Notes: generated by a model from the sequence alone, not told the origin. Numbered from the stretch's first letter, positions 1 to 8,953 are shown. The stretch is 64,000 nt of DNA from Alphaproteobacteria bacterium (GCA_020632925.1 JACKER010000016.1:171616-235615); one strand, 5' to 3'. Translations and numbers: made by a program.

Positions 1-1
1 C

Positions 2-784
2 GACGAGCCCCTCCCGACCTCCGCCTCCCTCACGGTCAGCGGACCCCGCTCGGCCATCCGCCGGGCCAGGAAGTCGTCGCTGCGCGTGGAGGTCGACCTG
101 TCGGAGCAGGCCGCGGGCGAGCACGAGGTCGATCTGGCCTCTTCGGCCAACGTCGGTCTTCCGCCGCAGATCCAGCTCGTGGCGATCGCGCCCTCCGCCG
201 TTCGGCTCTCGCTGGACGAGGTGGCGACCAGCCGCGTGAAGATCGAGCCCACGACGGTGGGCGACCCCGCCGAGGGCTGGGAGGTGTCGACGCTCACCCT
301 GGATCCGCGCGTGGTGGAGGTGAGGGGTGCGCGGACGGTGATCTCCGGGCTGCGCGACATCGTCACCCGACCCATCGACCTGTCGGGGCTGGCCGTGAGC
401 ACCACGCGCCCCGTGGAGCTCGACCTGCCGCGCGGGGTCACGCTGGCCTCGGACACGGTGGTGAGCGCGCGGATCGAGGTGACGTCGCGCGTCGAAGAGC
501 GGCGATTCGAGGACGTTCCGGTCTACGTGTGGGGTGATCCGTCGTGGCGGGTCTCGCCGCCGCGGATCTCCGTCCTGCTCCAGGGTCCGGCCGTTGCTGT
601 ACGATCGATGGGCTCGGAGGAGGTGGCAGCCTTCGTGCACCTCCCCGACCCGCCGGAGCGCGATCGCTACGAGGCGTGGCTGGCGGAGGGAGCTGCGGTT
701 CGGGTGCAGGTGATGCATCCGGGTCGCGATGGAGTCAAAGTGTTGTCCATCACGCCGCCTTCGATCGTCGCGGAGCGCCCTTGA
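2..784 (+). CDS. YbbR-domain protein, CdaR-like (5' truncated)
   Basis: The reading frame is open from base 2, so the gene begins upstream of the window; 260 codons are visible. The protein shows the repetitive beta-rich pattern of YbbR repeats: short hydrophobic strands such as VDLSGLAVS and VELDLPRGV, recurring about every 80 residues. In many bacteria this family (CdaR) lies between cdaA (diadenylate cyclase) and glmM and modulates c-di-AMP synthesis from the outer face of the membrane. Here it abuts glmM directly: its TGA overlaps the TTG start of glmM. I infer that a cdaA gene and the membrane anchor lie just upstream. The family call is good; a role in c-di-AMP control rests only on synteny. 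Confidence 0.75.
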   Translation, partial: DEPLPTSASLTVSGPRSAIRRARKSSLRVEVDLSEQAAGEHEVDLASSANVGLPPQIQLVAIAPSAVRLSLDEVATSRVKIEPTTVGDPAEGWEVSTLTLDPRVVEVRGARTVISGLRDIVTRPIDLSGLAVSTTRPVELDLPRGVTLASDTVVSARIEVTSRVEERRFEDVPVYVWGDPSWRVSPPRISVLLQGPAVAVRSMGSEEVAAFVHLPDPPERDRYEAWLAEGAAVRVQVMHPGRDGVKVLSITPPSIVAERP

Positions 785-2091
785 CCAGGACGAACATCGC
801 CTTCGGCACGGACGGGATTCGGGGGGTCGCCGGGCGATGGCCGATCGACGAGGAGGGGGCCGTGCGCGTGGGCGCGGCGGCGGCGCGCTGGGGCGGGATC
901 GGCCACGGGGTGGTGATCGGCCGTGACCCGCGGAGCTCCGGGTTCCGTCTGGCCGAGGCCGTCGCGAGCGGCGTGCGCGGATCGGGCGGGCGACCGGTGG
1001 ACGCCGGGGTGGTGCCGACGGCCGCGGTCCAGGTCGCGCTCGCCGAGGGGCTCGGTCGCGTGGGCGTCATGATCACGGCGTCGCACAACCCCGACGAGGA
1101 CAACGGGTTCAAGCTGCTCGGCGTGGGAGGGCGCAAGCCCGACGACGAGACCTGCGGCACGTTGGCCGCGTGGATGAGCGAGGAGCCACGCTCTCGCGCC
1201 ACGCCGCCGGGCGAGGAGCTGGTCGACGGCTCGGTGGCGAGGGTCTGGCTGGACGCCCTCGCGCAGCGGTGCCCCGACCTGTCCGTGCTGGCGGGCAGGC
1301 GCATCGCGATCGATCTGGGGAACGGGGCCGCGAGCCCTCACCGCGAGGCCCTCGAGCGCTGGCTGCCGTGCCAGATCCTGTGGCTGGGTGCGCGGGGGCG
1401 CGTCAACGACGGGTGTGGGACGGAGCACCTCGAGGCCCTGCGGGAGGCCGTGGTCTCGTCCGGCTGTGACGGCGGGTTCGCCCTGGATGGCGACGCGGAC
1501 CGGTGCCGCCTGGTGGACCAGCACGGCGCCGAGGTCCCTGGAGATGCGATCACCTGGCTCCTCGCTCGCACCCTGGACGTGTCGCGCCTGGCCGTCACCG
1601 TGATGAGCAACGGCGCGCTCGAGGGCCTCCTGCCCGGCGTCGCCGTGGTCCGTACCCCGGTGGGGGACCGGCACCTGCGCGAGGTGATGGACCGCGACGG
1701 CATCGCGCTCGGCGCCGAGGAGTCCGGCCACGTGCTCTTCGGCGATCACCCGGGCGGCGACGGTGTCCTCACCGGGGTGCGGGCGCTGTGCTCGTCCTGG
1801 CGTCGCGCGCGAACGGTCTCCGAGGCCGTGTCGACGTTCGTGCCCTGGCCCCGGAGGACGGCCCGCGTGCGTGTGGCCGCTCGTCCGCCGCTCGACGAGC
1901 TGCACCTCCTGCAGGACGCGCGCCGCGTGGGGGAGGCCGCCCTCGGCCGCGCCGGTCGCGTCCACCTGCGGTACTCGGGAACCGAACCCGTGCTCCGGAT
2001 CCTGGTGGAGGGTCGCGACCGCCACGTCGTGGATCGGGTGCACGACGAGGTGGTGGCGGCGGCGAGGGCCGCTCTCCCAGGCGCGTCGTGA
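781..2091 (+). CDS. glmM: Phosphoglucosamine mutase GlmM
   Basis: Converts glucosamine-6-phosphate to glucosamine-1-phosphate for UDP-GlcNAc, peptidoglycan and LPS synthesis. The 436-residue product starts with the family pattern FGTDGIRG, has the phospho-serine loop TASHNPDEDNG (Ser101), the metal-binding DGDADR, the sugar loop EESGHVLFGD and the C-terminal phosphate loop RYSGTEPVLR. Length matches the family (about 445). The start is TTG at 781, overlapping the TGA of the upstream YbbR gene in a TTGA junction; a longer reading frame upstream has no family similarity. The stop overlaps the next start (GTGA). The position after a YbbR gene is the classical glmM context. Confidence 0.95.
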   Translation: MTRTNIAFGTDGIRGVAGRWPIDEEGAVRVGAAAARWGGIGHGVVIGRDPRSSGFRLAEAVASGVRGSGGRPVDAGVVPTAAVQVALAEGLGRVGVMITASHNPDEDNGFKLLGVGGRKPDDETCGTLAAWMSEEPRSRATPPGEELVDGSVARVWLDALAQRCPDLSVLAGRRIAIDLGNGAASPHREALERWLPCQILWLGARGRVNDGCGTEHLEALREAVVSSGCDGGFALDGDADRCRLVDQHGAEVPGDAITWLLARTLDVSRLAVTVMSNGALEGLLPGVAVVRTPVGDRHLREVMDRDGIALGAEESGHVLFGDHPGGDGVLTGVRALCSSWRRARTVSEAVSTFVPWPRRTARVRVAARPPLDELHLLQDARRVGEAALGRAGRVHLRYSGTEPVLRILVEGRDRHVVDRVHDEVVAAARAALPGAS

Positions 2092-3575
2092 GGTTCGTCT
2101 CCACGGCGGCCCAGTCGCGCGAGCTGGATCGTCGCGTGATCGAGGGTCTCCAGCTGCCGGGGATCGCGTTGATGGAGCTCGCTGCCCGCGGCGTGGCGGA
2201 CGCGATCCTCGCCCACCACGCCGACGCTGCCCGACGGGGCACGGTCGTGGCGTGCGGTCCGGGGAACAACGGCGGCGACGGGTACGCGGTCGCGCGTTGG
2301 CTCAAGGGCTGGGGCCTGCCGGTGAGCGTCGTCGCCCTCGGGCTGCCACGCGCCGGATCGGACGCCGAGCTCATGGCGGAGTGCGCCCGCGCGGCGGGGG
2401 TGGACGTGCTCGACGCGGTGGAGGGCGCGCCGGGGCTGTGGGTGGACGCGCTCTTCGGCACCGGGCTCGGGCGTGACCTGAACGCGGAGGCGCGGGCGCT
2501 CGTGCAGGCGATGCGTGGGTCGCCGGTCGTCGCCGTGGACCTGCCGAGCGGGCTGGACAGCGACACGGGGCACGTGTGGGGCGCGTGTCCCCAGGCGGCG
2601 ACGACGGTGACCTTCGGACGGCCGAAGCTCGGCATGTTCTGTGGCGAGGGACCGGCGCGGTGCGGGCGGGTGGTGGTGGTCGACATCGGGCTCGGTGCGG
2701 GGACCCCGCGCGACGGCCTGGCGACCGCGGAGATTCCCGACGCCGCCGACCTGGCGCCGCTGTGGCCGAGGCGGGGACCCTTGGATCACAAGGGACGGTC
2801 GGGCCACCTGTTGATCGTCGCCGGGTCCGCGCCCATGGCGGGGGCGGCGGTGCTCGCCTGCCGGGGTGCGCTCGCCGCGGGGGCCGCGCTGGTCACGCTC
2901 GCTGCTCCGAGGGGCGCGTTCGGGCGCCTCGCCGGGCTCCCCCCGGAGGTGATGGTGCTCCCCTCGGGGGAGGGCGATCTCACCGAGGGCGTGCCGACCT
3001 TCGACCGCGCCACCGCGCTGCTGGTGGGGCCTGGACTCGCGGGTGGGGGGGCGCTCGCTCCGCAGCTCGCGTCGTCGCTGGCAGCGGTCTGGCACGCCGA
3101 TCCCCGACCCGCGGTGTTCGACGCCGACGCGTTGCCCGCGACGGGCCCCACGCCCCATGCCGCGCGAAGGGTGCTCACCCCGCACCCGGGCGAGGCGGCG
3201 AGGCTGCTGCAGGCGAGCACCCGGGAGGTCGCGGCCGACCGGTTCGATGCGGCCCGCGCGCTGTCCGACCGAGGGGTCACGCTGCTCAAGGGGCGCCCGA
3301 CCATGGTGGCCTCCGCCGGCGGCCGTCCGAGCATCAACCCCACCGGGAACGAGGTCCTGGCGGTCGGGGGCTCGGGAGACGTGCTCGCGGGCGTGATCGG
3401 TGGGCTCCTGGCCCGCTCGGTGGACGCGCGGGACGCGGCGCGGCTGGGGGCCTGGGTCCACGGCGCAGCGGCCGACGCGCTCCGCGCTCGGAGGAGCCAG
3501 GGGTGGCGCGCCTCGGACGTGGCGGACGCCCTGCCGGATGCGATCGAGGCGCTGATCGCGGAGCCGGGCGCGTGA
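2088..3575 (+). CDS. nnr: Bifunctional NAD(P)H-hydrate epimerase/dehydratase
   Basis: Repairs damaged NAD(P)H hydrates. The 495-residue protein has an N-terminal epimerase (YjeF-N) domain with CGPGNNGGDGYAVARWL and VDALFGTGLGR, then a C-terminal ADP-dependent dehydratase (YjeF-C/CARKD) domain with HKGRSGHLLIVAGS near residue 232 and the nucleotide-binding signature GNEVLAVGGSGDVLAG. Fusion of both activities is usual in bacteria. It starts at GTG 2088 inside the glmM stop (GTGA) and ends overlapping the tsaE start. The nnr-tsaE pairing is very common in bacterial genomes, which supports both calls. Confidence 0.94.
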   Translation: MRFVSTAAQSRELDRRVIEGLQLPGIALMELAARGVADAILAHHADAARRGTVVACGPGNNGGDGYAVARWLKGWGLPVSVVALGLPRAGSDAELMAECARAAGVDVLDAVEGAPGLWVDALFGTGLGRDLNAEARALVQAMRGSPVVAVDLPSGLDSDTGHVWGACPQAATTVTFGRPKLGMFCGEGPARCGRVVVVDIGLGAGTPRDGLATAEIPDAADLAPLWPRRGPLDHKGRSGHLLIVAGSAPMAGAAVLACRGALAAGAALVTLAAPRGAFGRLAGLPPEVMVLPSGEGDLTEGVPTFDRATALLVGPGLAGGGALAPQLASSLAAVWHADPRPAVFDADALPATGPTPHAARRVLTPHPGEAARLLQASTREVAADRFDAARALSDRGVTLLKGRPTMVASAGGRPSINPTGNEVLAVGGSGDVLAGVIGGLLARSVDARDAARLGAWVHGAAADALRARRSQGWRASDVADALPDAIEALIAEPGA

Positions 3576-4021
3576 CCGAGCGCGTGCTCGAGGACCCGGC
3601 GGCCACGCACGCCCTCGGCGTGCTGCTCGGTCGCTCGGCGTTCCCTGGCGCGGTGATCGCGCTGTGCGGCGACCTCGGCGCGGGGAAGACGGCGCTCGTG
3701 CGGGGCCTCGCGGAGGGACTCGGGTGTCCGGGCCCGGTCCAGAGTCCCTCCTACGTGCTCTCGATGCGCCACGAGGGGCGGATCCCGCTGGTCCACGCCG
3801 ACGCCTGGCGCCTCGGATCCGCCGACGAGCTGGACGATCTGGAGCTCCTCGAGGAGGCGTCCGACGGTGTGCTCGCGCTCGAGTGGGCCGATCGCTTCGT
3901 CGACGCGCTGCCCGCCGACCACCTGCGCATCGAGCTGCGACCCGAGGGGGAGGGGAGGGTGGCTCGGATCGAGTCGACGGGTCCCCGCCATCGTCCGCTG
4001 GAGGTCGCCGCCGGTGGCTGA
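3572..4021 (+). CDS. tsaE: tRNA threonylcarbamoyladenosine ATPase subunit TsaE
   Basis: P-loop ATPase that works with TsaB and TsaD to make t6A37 in ANN-decoding tRNAs. The 149-residue protein carries Walker A GDLGAGKTALV near residues 33-43, the family motif VQSPSYVL (usually SPTF/Y) and LALEWADR near the C-terminus. Length matches the family. Start GTG 3572 overlaps the nnr stop by four bases; its end overlaps the next gene by eight bases, implying translational coupling. Confidence 0.92.
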   Translation: MTERVLEDPAATHALGVLLGRSAFPGAVIALCGDLGAGKTALVRGLAEGLGCPGPVQSPSYVLSMRHEGRIPLVHADAWRLGSADELDDLELLEEASDGVLALEWADRFVDALPADHLRIELRPEGEGRVARIESTGPRHRPLEVAAGG

Positions 4022-4757
4022 GCGCCTCGACTTCTCGCGCCGCCCGGACGCCCCGCGGTCCTCGCCTCGCGTGAACGCGCTCGCGCTCGTGCTCCTCGGG
4101 CTGGCCCTGCTCCTCGCGTGGACCCGGGCGTGGTGGAGTCCCGTCACGCCCCCCGGGCTGATGATCGAGGTGGCGGGCGATGTCGAGCGGCCTGGTATGT
4201 ACCTGGTGGATCCGCCGACGGTCCGAGAGGCCCTGCGGGCGGCGGGTGCGCGCGACGCCGAGACGGCGGAGGACCGCGTCCTGGCGGAGGGGGATCGCCT
4301 GGAGTGGATCGGCGGTCGCGTACGCGTCTTGCCGCCCTCGGACCCGCTCCTCGTCGGCCTCCCCGTGGACATCAACACGGCGGGCGTCGACGCGCTCGAT
4401 GCGATCCCGTCGGTCTCGCGCTCGCGGGCGGAAGCCATCGTCGCCGAGAGAACGCTCGGCGGACCGTTCGCGGGCGTCGACGATCTCCGGCGGGTGCCCG
4501 GGATCGGGTCCGACAGCGTGGACGAGCTCCGACCGTTCGTGGACGCCTCCCCGGCGCCCCCGGTGGATCTCGGCAGCGCCACCGCGGCGCAGCTCGAGCG
4601 ACTGCCGGGGATCGGGCCGGTGCTGGCGGCGCGCATCGTCGTGGATCGCGAGGAGAACGGGCGGTGCGTCGCCCCGCGAGACCTCCTCCGGGTTCGCGGG
4701 ATCACCGAGACCCTGCTGTCGGACATCGAGGGGAGGGTCACGTGTGGGGTGCCGTGA
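4014..4757 (+). CDS. ComEA-like membrane-anchored helix-hairpin-helix protein
   Basis: A 247-residue protein with a single N-terminal membrane segment (about residues 21-40, ALALVLLGLALLLAW), then a SLBB-like region (VAGDVERPGMYLV) and two helix-hairpin-helix units: VDINTAGVDALDAIPSVS and LPGIGPVLAARIV. This order (TM, SLBB, HhH) is that of ComEA, the periplasmic DNA receptor for competence, although two HhH units separated by about 80 residues are more than the minimal form. It acts at the outer face of the inner membrane and would bind double-stranded DNA. The position within a glmM-nnr-tsaE operon is not a competence locus, so a DNA-uptake role is inferred from domains only. Start GTG 4014 overlaps tsaE. 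Confidence 0.78.
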   Translation: MAERLDFSRRPDAPRSSPRVNALALVLLGLALLLAWTRAWWSPVTPPGLMIEVAGDVERPGMYLVDPPTVREALRAAGARDAETAEDRVLAEGDRLEWIGGRVRVLPPSDPLLVGLPVDINTAGVDALDAIPSVSRSRAEAIVAERTLGGPFAGVDDLRRVPGIGSDSVDELRPFVDASPAPPVDLGSATAAQLERLPGIGPVLAARIVVDREENGRCVAPRDLLRVRGITETLLSDIEGRVTCGVP

Positions 4758-5836
4758 CGCGGACGTACCTCGACCACGCGGCCACGAGCCCGCTGCTCCC
4801 AGAGGTGGACGCTGCGATGGCGCCGTGGCGCGGGCGACCCGGGAACCCGTCGTCGGTGCACCAGGAGGGCCGTCGGGCCGCGGACGCGCTCGAGGCGGCG
4901 AGGGCTGACGTGGCCCGGCTGCTGGGCCGTCCGGACGCGGGGATCGTCTTCTGCTCCGGCGCGACCGAGGCCAACCACACCGCCGTGCGCGGGCTCGTCG
5001 CCCAGGGACATCAGCGGATCGCGGCCGCGGGGATCGAGCACCCGAGCGTCCACGAGGCGCTGCGGATGGCGGGGGCGGAGGTCGTCGCGCTGCGGGTGGG
5101 GGCGGACGGCGTGATCCGAATCTCGGAGGTGGGCGCGACGGCGCTGGTCTGCATGGCGGTGAACCACGAGACCGGCGTGATCCAGCCCGTCGAGCAGGCG
5201 TTCGCGACCGGGTTGCCGGTGCACGTCGACGCGACCGCGGCCGCCGGACGCATCCCCCTCGCACTCGCCGAGGCCACCTCGGTGGCGCTGACGGCGCACA
5301 AGCTCGGCGGCCCCGTGGGCATCGGGGCGCTCAGCCTGCGCGATGGTGGCGCGTTCCCGGCGCTCGTCGGTGGCGCCCAGGAGCGCGGCCGCCGTGGCGG
5401 CACCACCGACGTGATCGGCGCGATCGGGTTCGCCGCCGCCTGCGCCCTCGCGCTCCGGCGCGTGGAGGAGCTGGGTGCGGAGCGCGCTCGCCTCGACGAG
5501 CACCTCCGGCGGGGCCTGCGCGCGCTCGGCGCCGAGCCGGTGGGTGCGTGGGAGCGCACCGCGCCCGGGACCACCTGTGCGACGTTCCCGGGGCTCCTGG
5601 GCGAGACCGTCGTGCAGGCGATGGACCTGGCGGGCTTCGCCATCTCCTCGGGTGCCGCGTGCGCGAGCGGGAGCGTGGGGCCTTCGCCCGTGCTCGCCGC
5701 GATGGGGCATCCCGAGCCCCGCGCCGGCGTCCGGGTGTCGCTCGGGCCGTCCACGACCGTCGGTGAGGTCGACGCCTTCCTCGCGGCCCTGGGCGCGTTC
5801 CTCGCCCGCGCACGACCCGACGCCTACTCCTCCTGA
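4754..5836 (+). CDS. Cysteine desulfurase, NifS/IscS family (class V aminotransferase)
   Basis: PLP enzyme that takes sulfur from L-cysteine for Fe-S clusters or tRNA thiolation. The 360-residue protein begins YLDHAATSPLLPEV, has the conserved GATEANHTAVRG, PLP-binding lysine K183 in LTAHKLGGPVG, and a mobile-loop cysteine C303 in SSGAACASGS. The length is slightly short (IscS about 400). Start GTG 4754 overlaps the previous stop (GTGA). Its 3' end overlaps the convergent kinase gene by 13 bases. No iscU or mnmA is adjacent, so which pathway it serves is open. Confidence 0.9.
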   Translation: MTRTYLDHAATSPLLPEVDAAMAPWRGRPGNPSSVHQEGRRAADALEAARADVARLLGRPDAGIVFCSGATEANHTAVRGLVAQGHQRIAAAGIEHPSVHEALRMAGAEVVALRVGADGVIRISEVGATALVCMAVNHETGVIQPVEQAFATGLPVHVDATAAAGRIPLALAEATSVALTAHKLGGPVGIGALSLRDGGAFPALVGGAQERGRRGGTTDVIGAIGFAAACALALRRVEELGAERARLDEHLRRGLRALGAEPVGAWERTAPGTTCATFPGLLGETVVQAMDLAGFAISSGAACASGSVGPSPVLAAMGHPEPRAGVRVSLGPSTTVGEVDAFLAALGAFLARARPDAYSS

Positions 5837-6750
5837 GTGTGCGGCGCGACGATCGTGTCCGATCCGTCCATGGCGAACTCGTCCATCGCGGTCTCGACCT
5901 CGAAGTCGGGATCGATCTCCCCGAGGACGCGCGCGACGGCAGCGCCCATCTCGCGAGCGGTCCGGTACCGGTCGGCGGGGCGCGGCATGGTCGACTTCCG
6001 CACGATCTCGCGGAGCGGCTCGGGGACCCGCTCGTGGACCGACGGATCCTGGTGCGCCACCGCCAGATCGAACGGACGGCGCCCGGTCACGAGGATGTAG
6101 AGCGTGGCGCCGACGCCGTAGACGTCGGACTCGGGGCCCGCGTTCCTCGGATCGACGCGCTGCTCGGGCGACATGTACGCCAGGGTGCCGAGCGTGTCGC
6201 CCGTACCCGTGATCCGGCTGCCGCTGGGAGCGGCCACCAGCCGGGCGATCCCGAAGTCCGTGAGCTTGACGCGGGGCGAGGCCGCCTCGGGCGACCACGG
6301 GGCGTCGAGGAGCATGTTGTGCGGCTTCACGTCGCGATGCACCACGCCCGCGATGTGCGCGTACTCGAGGCCCTTGAGGACGTCGAGCACGAAGCCGAGC
6401 GCCTCGTGGGGCCGCCGAGCGCCGTGGCGCCGCACGAGATCGGCGACGCTGCCGCCCGCGGCCAGCTCCATCGCGAAGTAGTACTGGCCCTCCTCCTCGC
6501 CAACGTCGCGCACGCGGATCACGTTCACGTGGTCCAGGGCCGCCATGGTCCGCGCTTCGTGCATGAATCTCGAGCGTGTCTTGTCGCTCTGCGACGCGTG
6601 CGGAAGCAGCAGCTTGATGGCGCAAGCATCGTTGTTCCACCGGTCCAACGCCCGGTAGACGACGGCCATGCCGCCGCTGCCCAGGGGTTCTCCGAGGGTG
6701 TAGCGCTGCCGACCGAGGGTGGACGGGAGGGGACGCGGGCCGTTGCTCAT
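5824..6750 (-). CDS. Soluble Ser/Thr protein kinase
   Basis: A Hanks-type kinase of 308 residues with no membrane segment. The glycine loop LGSGGMAVVYR is at about residues 23-33, the ATP lysine is K46 (CAIKLLLP), the helix C glutamate E65, the catalytic loop HRDVKPHN 138-145, DFG 165-167 and the P+1 region MSPEQ 193-197. All catalytic residues are present. The short C-terminal tail after the kinase domain is acidic and holds no recognisable sensor. It is transcribed divergently from another kinase at 6795 and overlaps the 3' end of the cysteine desulfurase gene by 13 bases (convergent). The substrate is unknown. Confidence 0.92.
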   Translation of the reverse strand: MSNGPRPLPSTLGRQRYTLGEPLGSGGMAVVYRALDRWNNDACAIKLLLPHASQSDKTRSRFMHEARTMAALDHVNVIRVRDVGEEEGQYYFAMELAAGGSVADLVRRHGARRPHEALGFVLDVLKGLEYAHIAGVVHRDVKPHNMLLDAPWSPEAASPRVKLTDFGIARLVAAPSGSRITGTGDTLGTLAYMSPEQRVDPRNAGPESDVYGVGATLYILVTGRRPFDLAVAHQDPSVHERVPEPLREIVRKSTMPRPADRYRTAREMGAAVARVLGEIDPDFEVETAMDEFAMDGSDTIVAPHTQEE

Positions 6751-6794
6751 GACCCACAGGATACAATGCGGCGCGCGAGGGAGCCTGCTCGAGC
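6751..6794. promoter_or_regulatory. Short divergent promoter region between two kinase genes
   Basis: The 44 bases between the divergent kinase starts must hold signals for both genes unless they are read from elsewhere. On the plus strand AGGATACAAT (6758-6767) lies 36 bases before the GTG start of the plus-strand kinase and matches the GGATA-type motif seen before several genes in this window. No clear -35 box was found on either strand. Confidence 0.35.
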
Positions 6795-8090
6795 GTGCTG
6801 AGGATTGGCGAGACCATCGACCGATATCGGATCGAGGCGCTCATTGGCCAGGGGGGAATGGCCGCGGTCTACCGTGCGCGCCACGTCCAGCTCGGGTCGG
6901 AGCACGCGATCAAGGTGTTGTTCGTCACCGCACCACAGGTGCGCGAACGCATGTTCCGCGAGGGGCAGGTGCAGGCGCGGCTGCGCCACCCCAACATCGT
7001 GCAGGTCACCGACGTGCTCCTCGTACAGAACGCACCGGCGCTGGTGATGGAGTACGTCGACGGCCCGGCGCTCGACACCTGGCTGCTCGAGAACCGCCCG
7101 AACGTGGACGAGTCCCTGTGGCTCTTCCGCGGCATCCTACGGGGCGTGATGGCCGCGCACGAGGGCGGCGTGGTCCACCGCGACCTGAAGCCCGCCAACG
7201 TGCTGCTCGCGCCGACCCACGACGGCCTGGTCCCGAAGGTGAGCGACTTCGGGTTGGTCAAGCCGGTGTCCCAGGTGCCCGCCAAGGGGTCGTTACGCGT
7301 CAACACCCAGTCCGGCATGGCGCTCGGCACCCCGGAGTACATGTCGCCCGAGCAGATCCGGGACGCTTCGGACGTCGATCAGCGCGCCGACATGTGGGCC
7401 ATGGGCTGCATCCTGTACGAGCTGCTCTGCCATCGCCGGACGTTCTCCGGGCCGGACAAGATGTCGACGTTCAACCTGATCGTCGCCGGGACGTACGAGC
7501 CGCCCCGCAAGTTCGTGGACGACCTCCCGCGGCACGTGAACGAGGCGATCCGCCGGCTGCTCGAGGTCAAGCAGGACGACCGGCTGGCGTCGGCCGCGGA
7601 GCTGTACGACCTGCTGTACGACAAGGAGGAGCCGAACGTGGGCCGCCTGTCGCTGGGGCGTCGCCCGACCGGCCCGCTGCTCGCGTCCTCGCCGCACCAC
7701 GAGATCACCATCCCACCCGACGATCCGGTCGGGGGCGCCGCGCCGGTCGTGATCTCGGCCACCGCACCCACGGGGATCCCCGCGGCGCGGCGAGCGCAGG
7801 CGCCGACCGGGCTTCGTGACCAGCGTCCGCCCCGCGCGCTGCTCACGCAGGACTCCGATCCGCGCCCGGCGAACCGGACGAACGTGCTCATCCCGGCCCT
7901 CCTCGTCCTGGTGGTGGTGTTGAGCGTCACGGTGGTCGGGCTGTACCTGGCGCTTCCCGGCCAACAGGTCGAGCAGGGCCTGGCCCCGATGTTGCCTCCG
8001 CCCGGAGAGCACGAGCTCACCCTCCCGCCGCCGCCGCCGGCCCCCGTCGACGAGCCCGAGGATCCCGCGCCCGCCACCGACGGCCGGTGA
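6795..8090 (+). CDS. Transmembrane Ser/Thr protein kinase
   Basis: A 431-residue kinase: ATP lysine K40, catalytic loop HRDLKPAN 128-135, DFG 151-153, and YMSPEQ in the activation segment. A basic, low-complexity linker leads to one membrane segment (about residues 362-386, LLVLVVVLSVTVVGLYL) and a short proline-rich outer tail of about 45 residues ending in DGR. No PASTA or other folded sensor is visible. The kinase domain is closest in this window to that of the kinase at 57872: both have the phrase QARL.HPN.V.VTDV followed by VPKV.DFGL. It is followed by a secreted/membrane hairpin protein gene on the same strand. Start is GTG 6795. Confidence 0.93.
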   Translation: MLRIGETIDRYRIEALIGQGGMAAVYRARHVQLGSEHAIKVLFVTAPQVRERMFREGQVQARLRHPNIVQVTDVLLVQNAPALVMEYVDGPALDTWLLENRPNVDESLWLFRGILRGVMAAHEGGVVHRDLKPANVLLAPTHDGLVPKVSDFGLVKPVSQVPAKGSLRVNTQSGMALGTPEYMSPEQIRDASDVDQRADMWAMGCILYELLCHRRTFSGPDKMSTFNLIVAGTYEPPRKFVDDLPRHVNEAIRRLLEVKQDDRLASAAELYDLLYDKEEPNVGRLSLGRRPTGPLLASSPHHEITIPPDDPVGGAAPVVISATAPTGIPAARRAQAPTGLRDQRPPRALLTQDSDPRPANRTNVLIPALLVLVVVLSVTVVGLYLALPGQQVEQGLAPMLPPPGEHELTLPPPPPAPVDEPEDPAPATDGR

Positions 8091-8150
8091 GCGCCGGAAG
8101 CGGATAGGACGTCGGGACGGATGACGAGCATCCGCGCCGAGGAGGCGTGT

Positions 8151-8903
8151 ATGTGGTGGCTGGCCGCAGCCCTCGAGAGCACGAGTCCCGCGTGGGCGGA
8201 CGACGCCGACCCGCCACCCGAGGTGCCCGAGCGTCCTCTCGCCATCCCCGCGTCCGGTCGCCCGCCGGCATTGCCCCCGGTGGCGGACGGTCCGCCGAGC
8301 GTGGCCAACGCCTACGATCCGCGCGCGGTGCGCGAGTACCGAGAGCACCACCTCTCCGTCCGCACCATCACCGAGACCTGGTACACGACCACGTGGGGAC
8401 CGGGCTGGGGCTACGGCTGGGGCTGGGGACCCGCGTGGCCCCAGACCTGGGTCCACCGCGACCAGCGCGTGCTGCTGTTCGAGGGGCGCCGCGTGATCGA
8501 CGTGCCGACCGCCCTGTCCGCGCTCGGCGACGTCCCCGCCCAGCAGCAGCTCCTGCGGCGCATCTCGAACCAGCGGACCGCGTCCACCGCACTCACCTCG
8601 GTCGGCTTCGTGGGGATGGCGGCGACCCTGGTGGGGCTCGTGGGCTTCGACCAGGCGCGGACGCTCGAGGAGGCGGAGACGTGGAGCGTGGTGTCCGGGG
8701 CCGGCGCGGGGGTCATGCTGGTCGGGCTGATCGGAGGCGCGTTCCCCGCCGCGCGCGCGCGCACGCTGCTGATGGACCCGTCCGCGACGTTCCAGCCCGG
8801 GGAGGCGGAGCGCCGGTTCCGGGAGCACGACGATCAGCTCGCAGCGGCCCTGGGACTGTCGCCCGCACAGGTCGACGCGATCGAGGCCGAGGGGCTGCAT
8901 TGA
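8151..8903 (+). CDS. Putative secreted or membrane hairpin protein, unknown function
   Basis: I do not recognise a family. I chose ATG 8151 because a strong ribosome site (GAGGAGG, ending 6 bases upstream) precedes it and the product then opens with a signal-like segment MWWLAAALESTSPAWA; a longer frame from 8121 is possible. The 250-residue product has a Trp/Gly-rich patch (GPGWGYGWGWGPAW) and, in the C-terminal half, two hydrophobic helices (STALTSVGFVGMAATLVGLV and VVSGAGAGVMLVGLIGGAF) joined by a short polar loop. This helical-hairpin layout resembles the small envelope proteins encoded after the kinases at 9836 and 57872, so I infer partnership with the upstream kinase. Confidence 0.6.
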   Translation: MWWLAAALESTSPAWADDADPPPEVPERPLAIPASGRPPALPPVADGPPSVANAYDPRAVREYREHHLSVRTITETWYTTTWGPGWGYGWGWGPAWPQTWVHRDQRVLLFEGRRVIDVPTALSALGDVPAQQQLLRRISNQRTASTALTSVGFVGMAATLVGLVGFDQARTLEEAETWSVVSGAGAGVMLVGLIGGAFPAARARTLLMDPSATFQPGEAERRFREHDDQLAAALGLSPAQVDAIEAEGLH

Positions 8904-8953
8904 ACAGGTTCGCGCCTCCGTTGGTAGGGTAGGGGACGCGAAGGGGAGGGCGG

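Noticed and set aside
1746..5264. Very long open frame on the minus strand (1172 codons)
   Set aside because: It lies opposite well-identified genes (nnr, tsaE, ComEA-like, desulfurase), is rich in Arg, Pro and Gly, and shows no family motif. Long empty frames are expected at this G+C content.
2786..6844. Minus-strand open frame of 1352 codons
   Set aside because: It is antisense to confirmed genes and only overlaps the kinase gene in the wrong frame; composition is that of a shadow frame.
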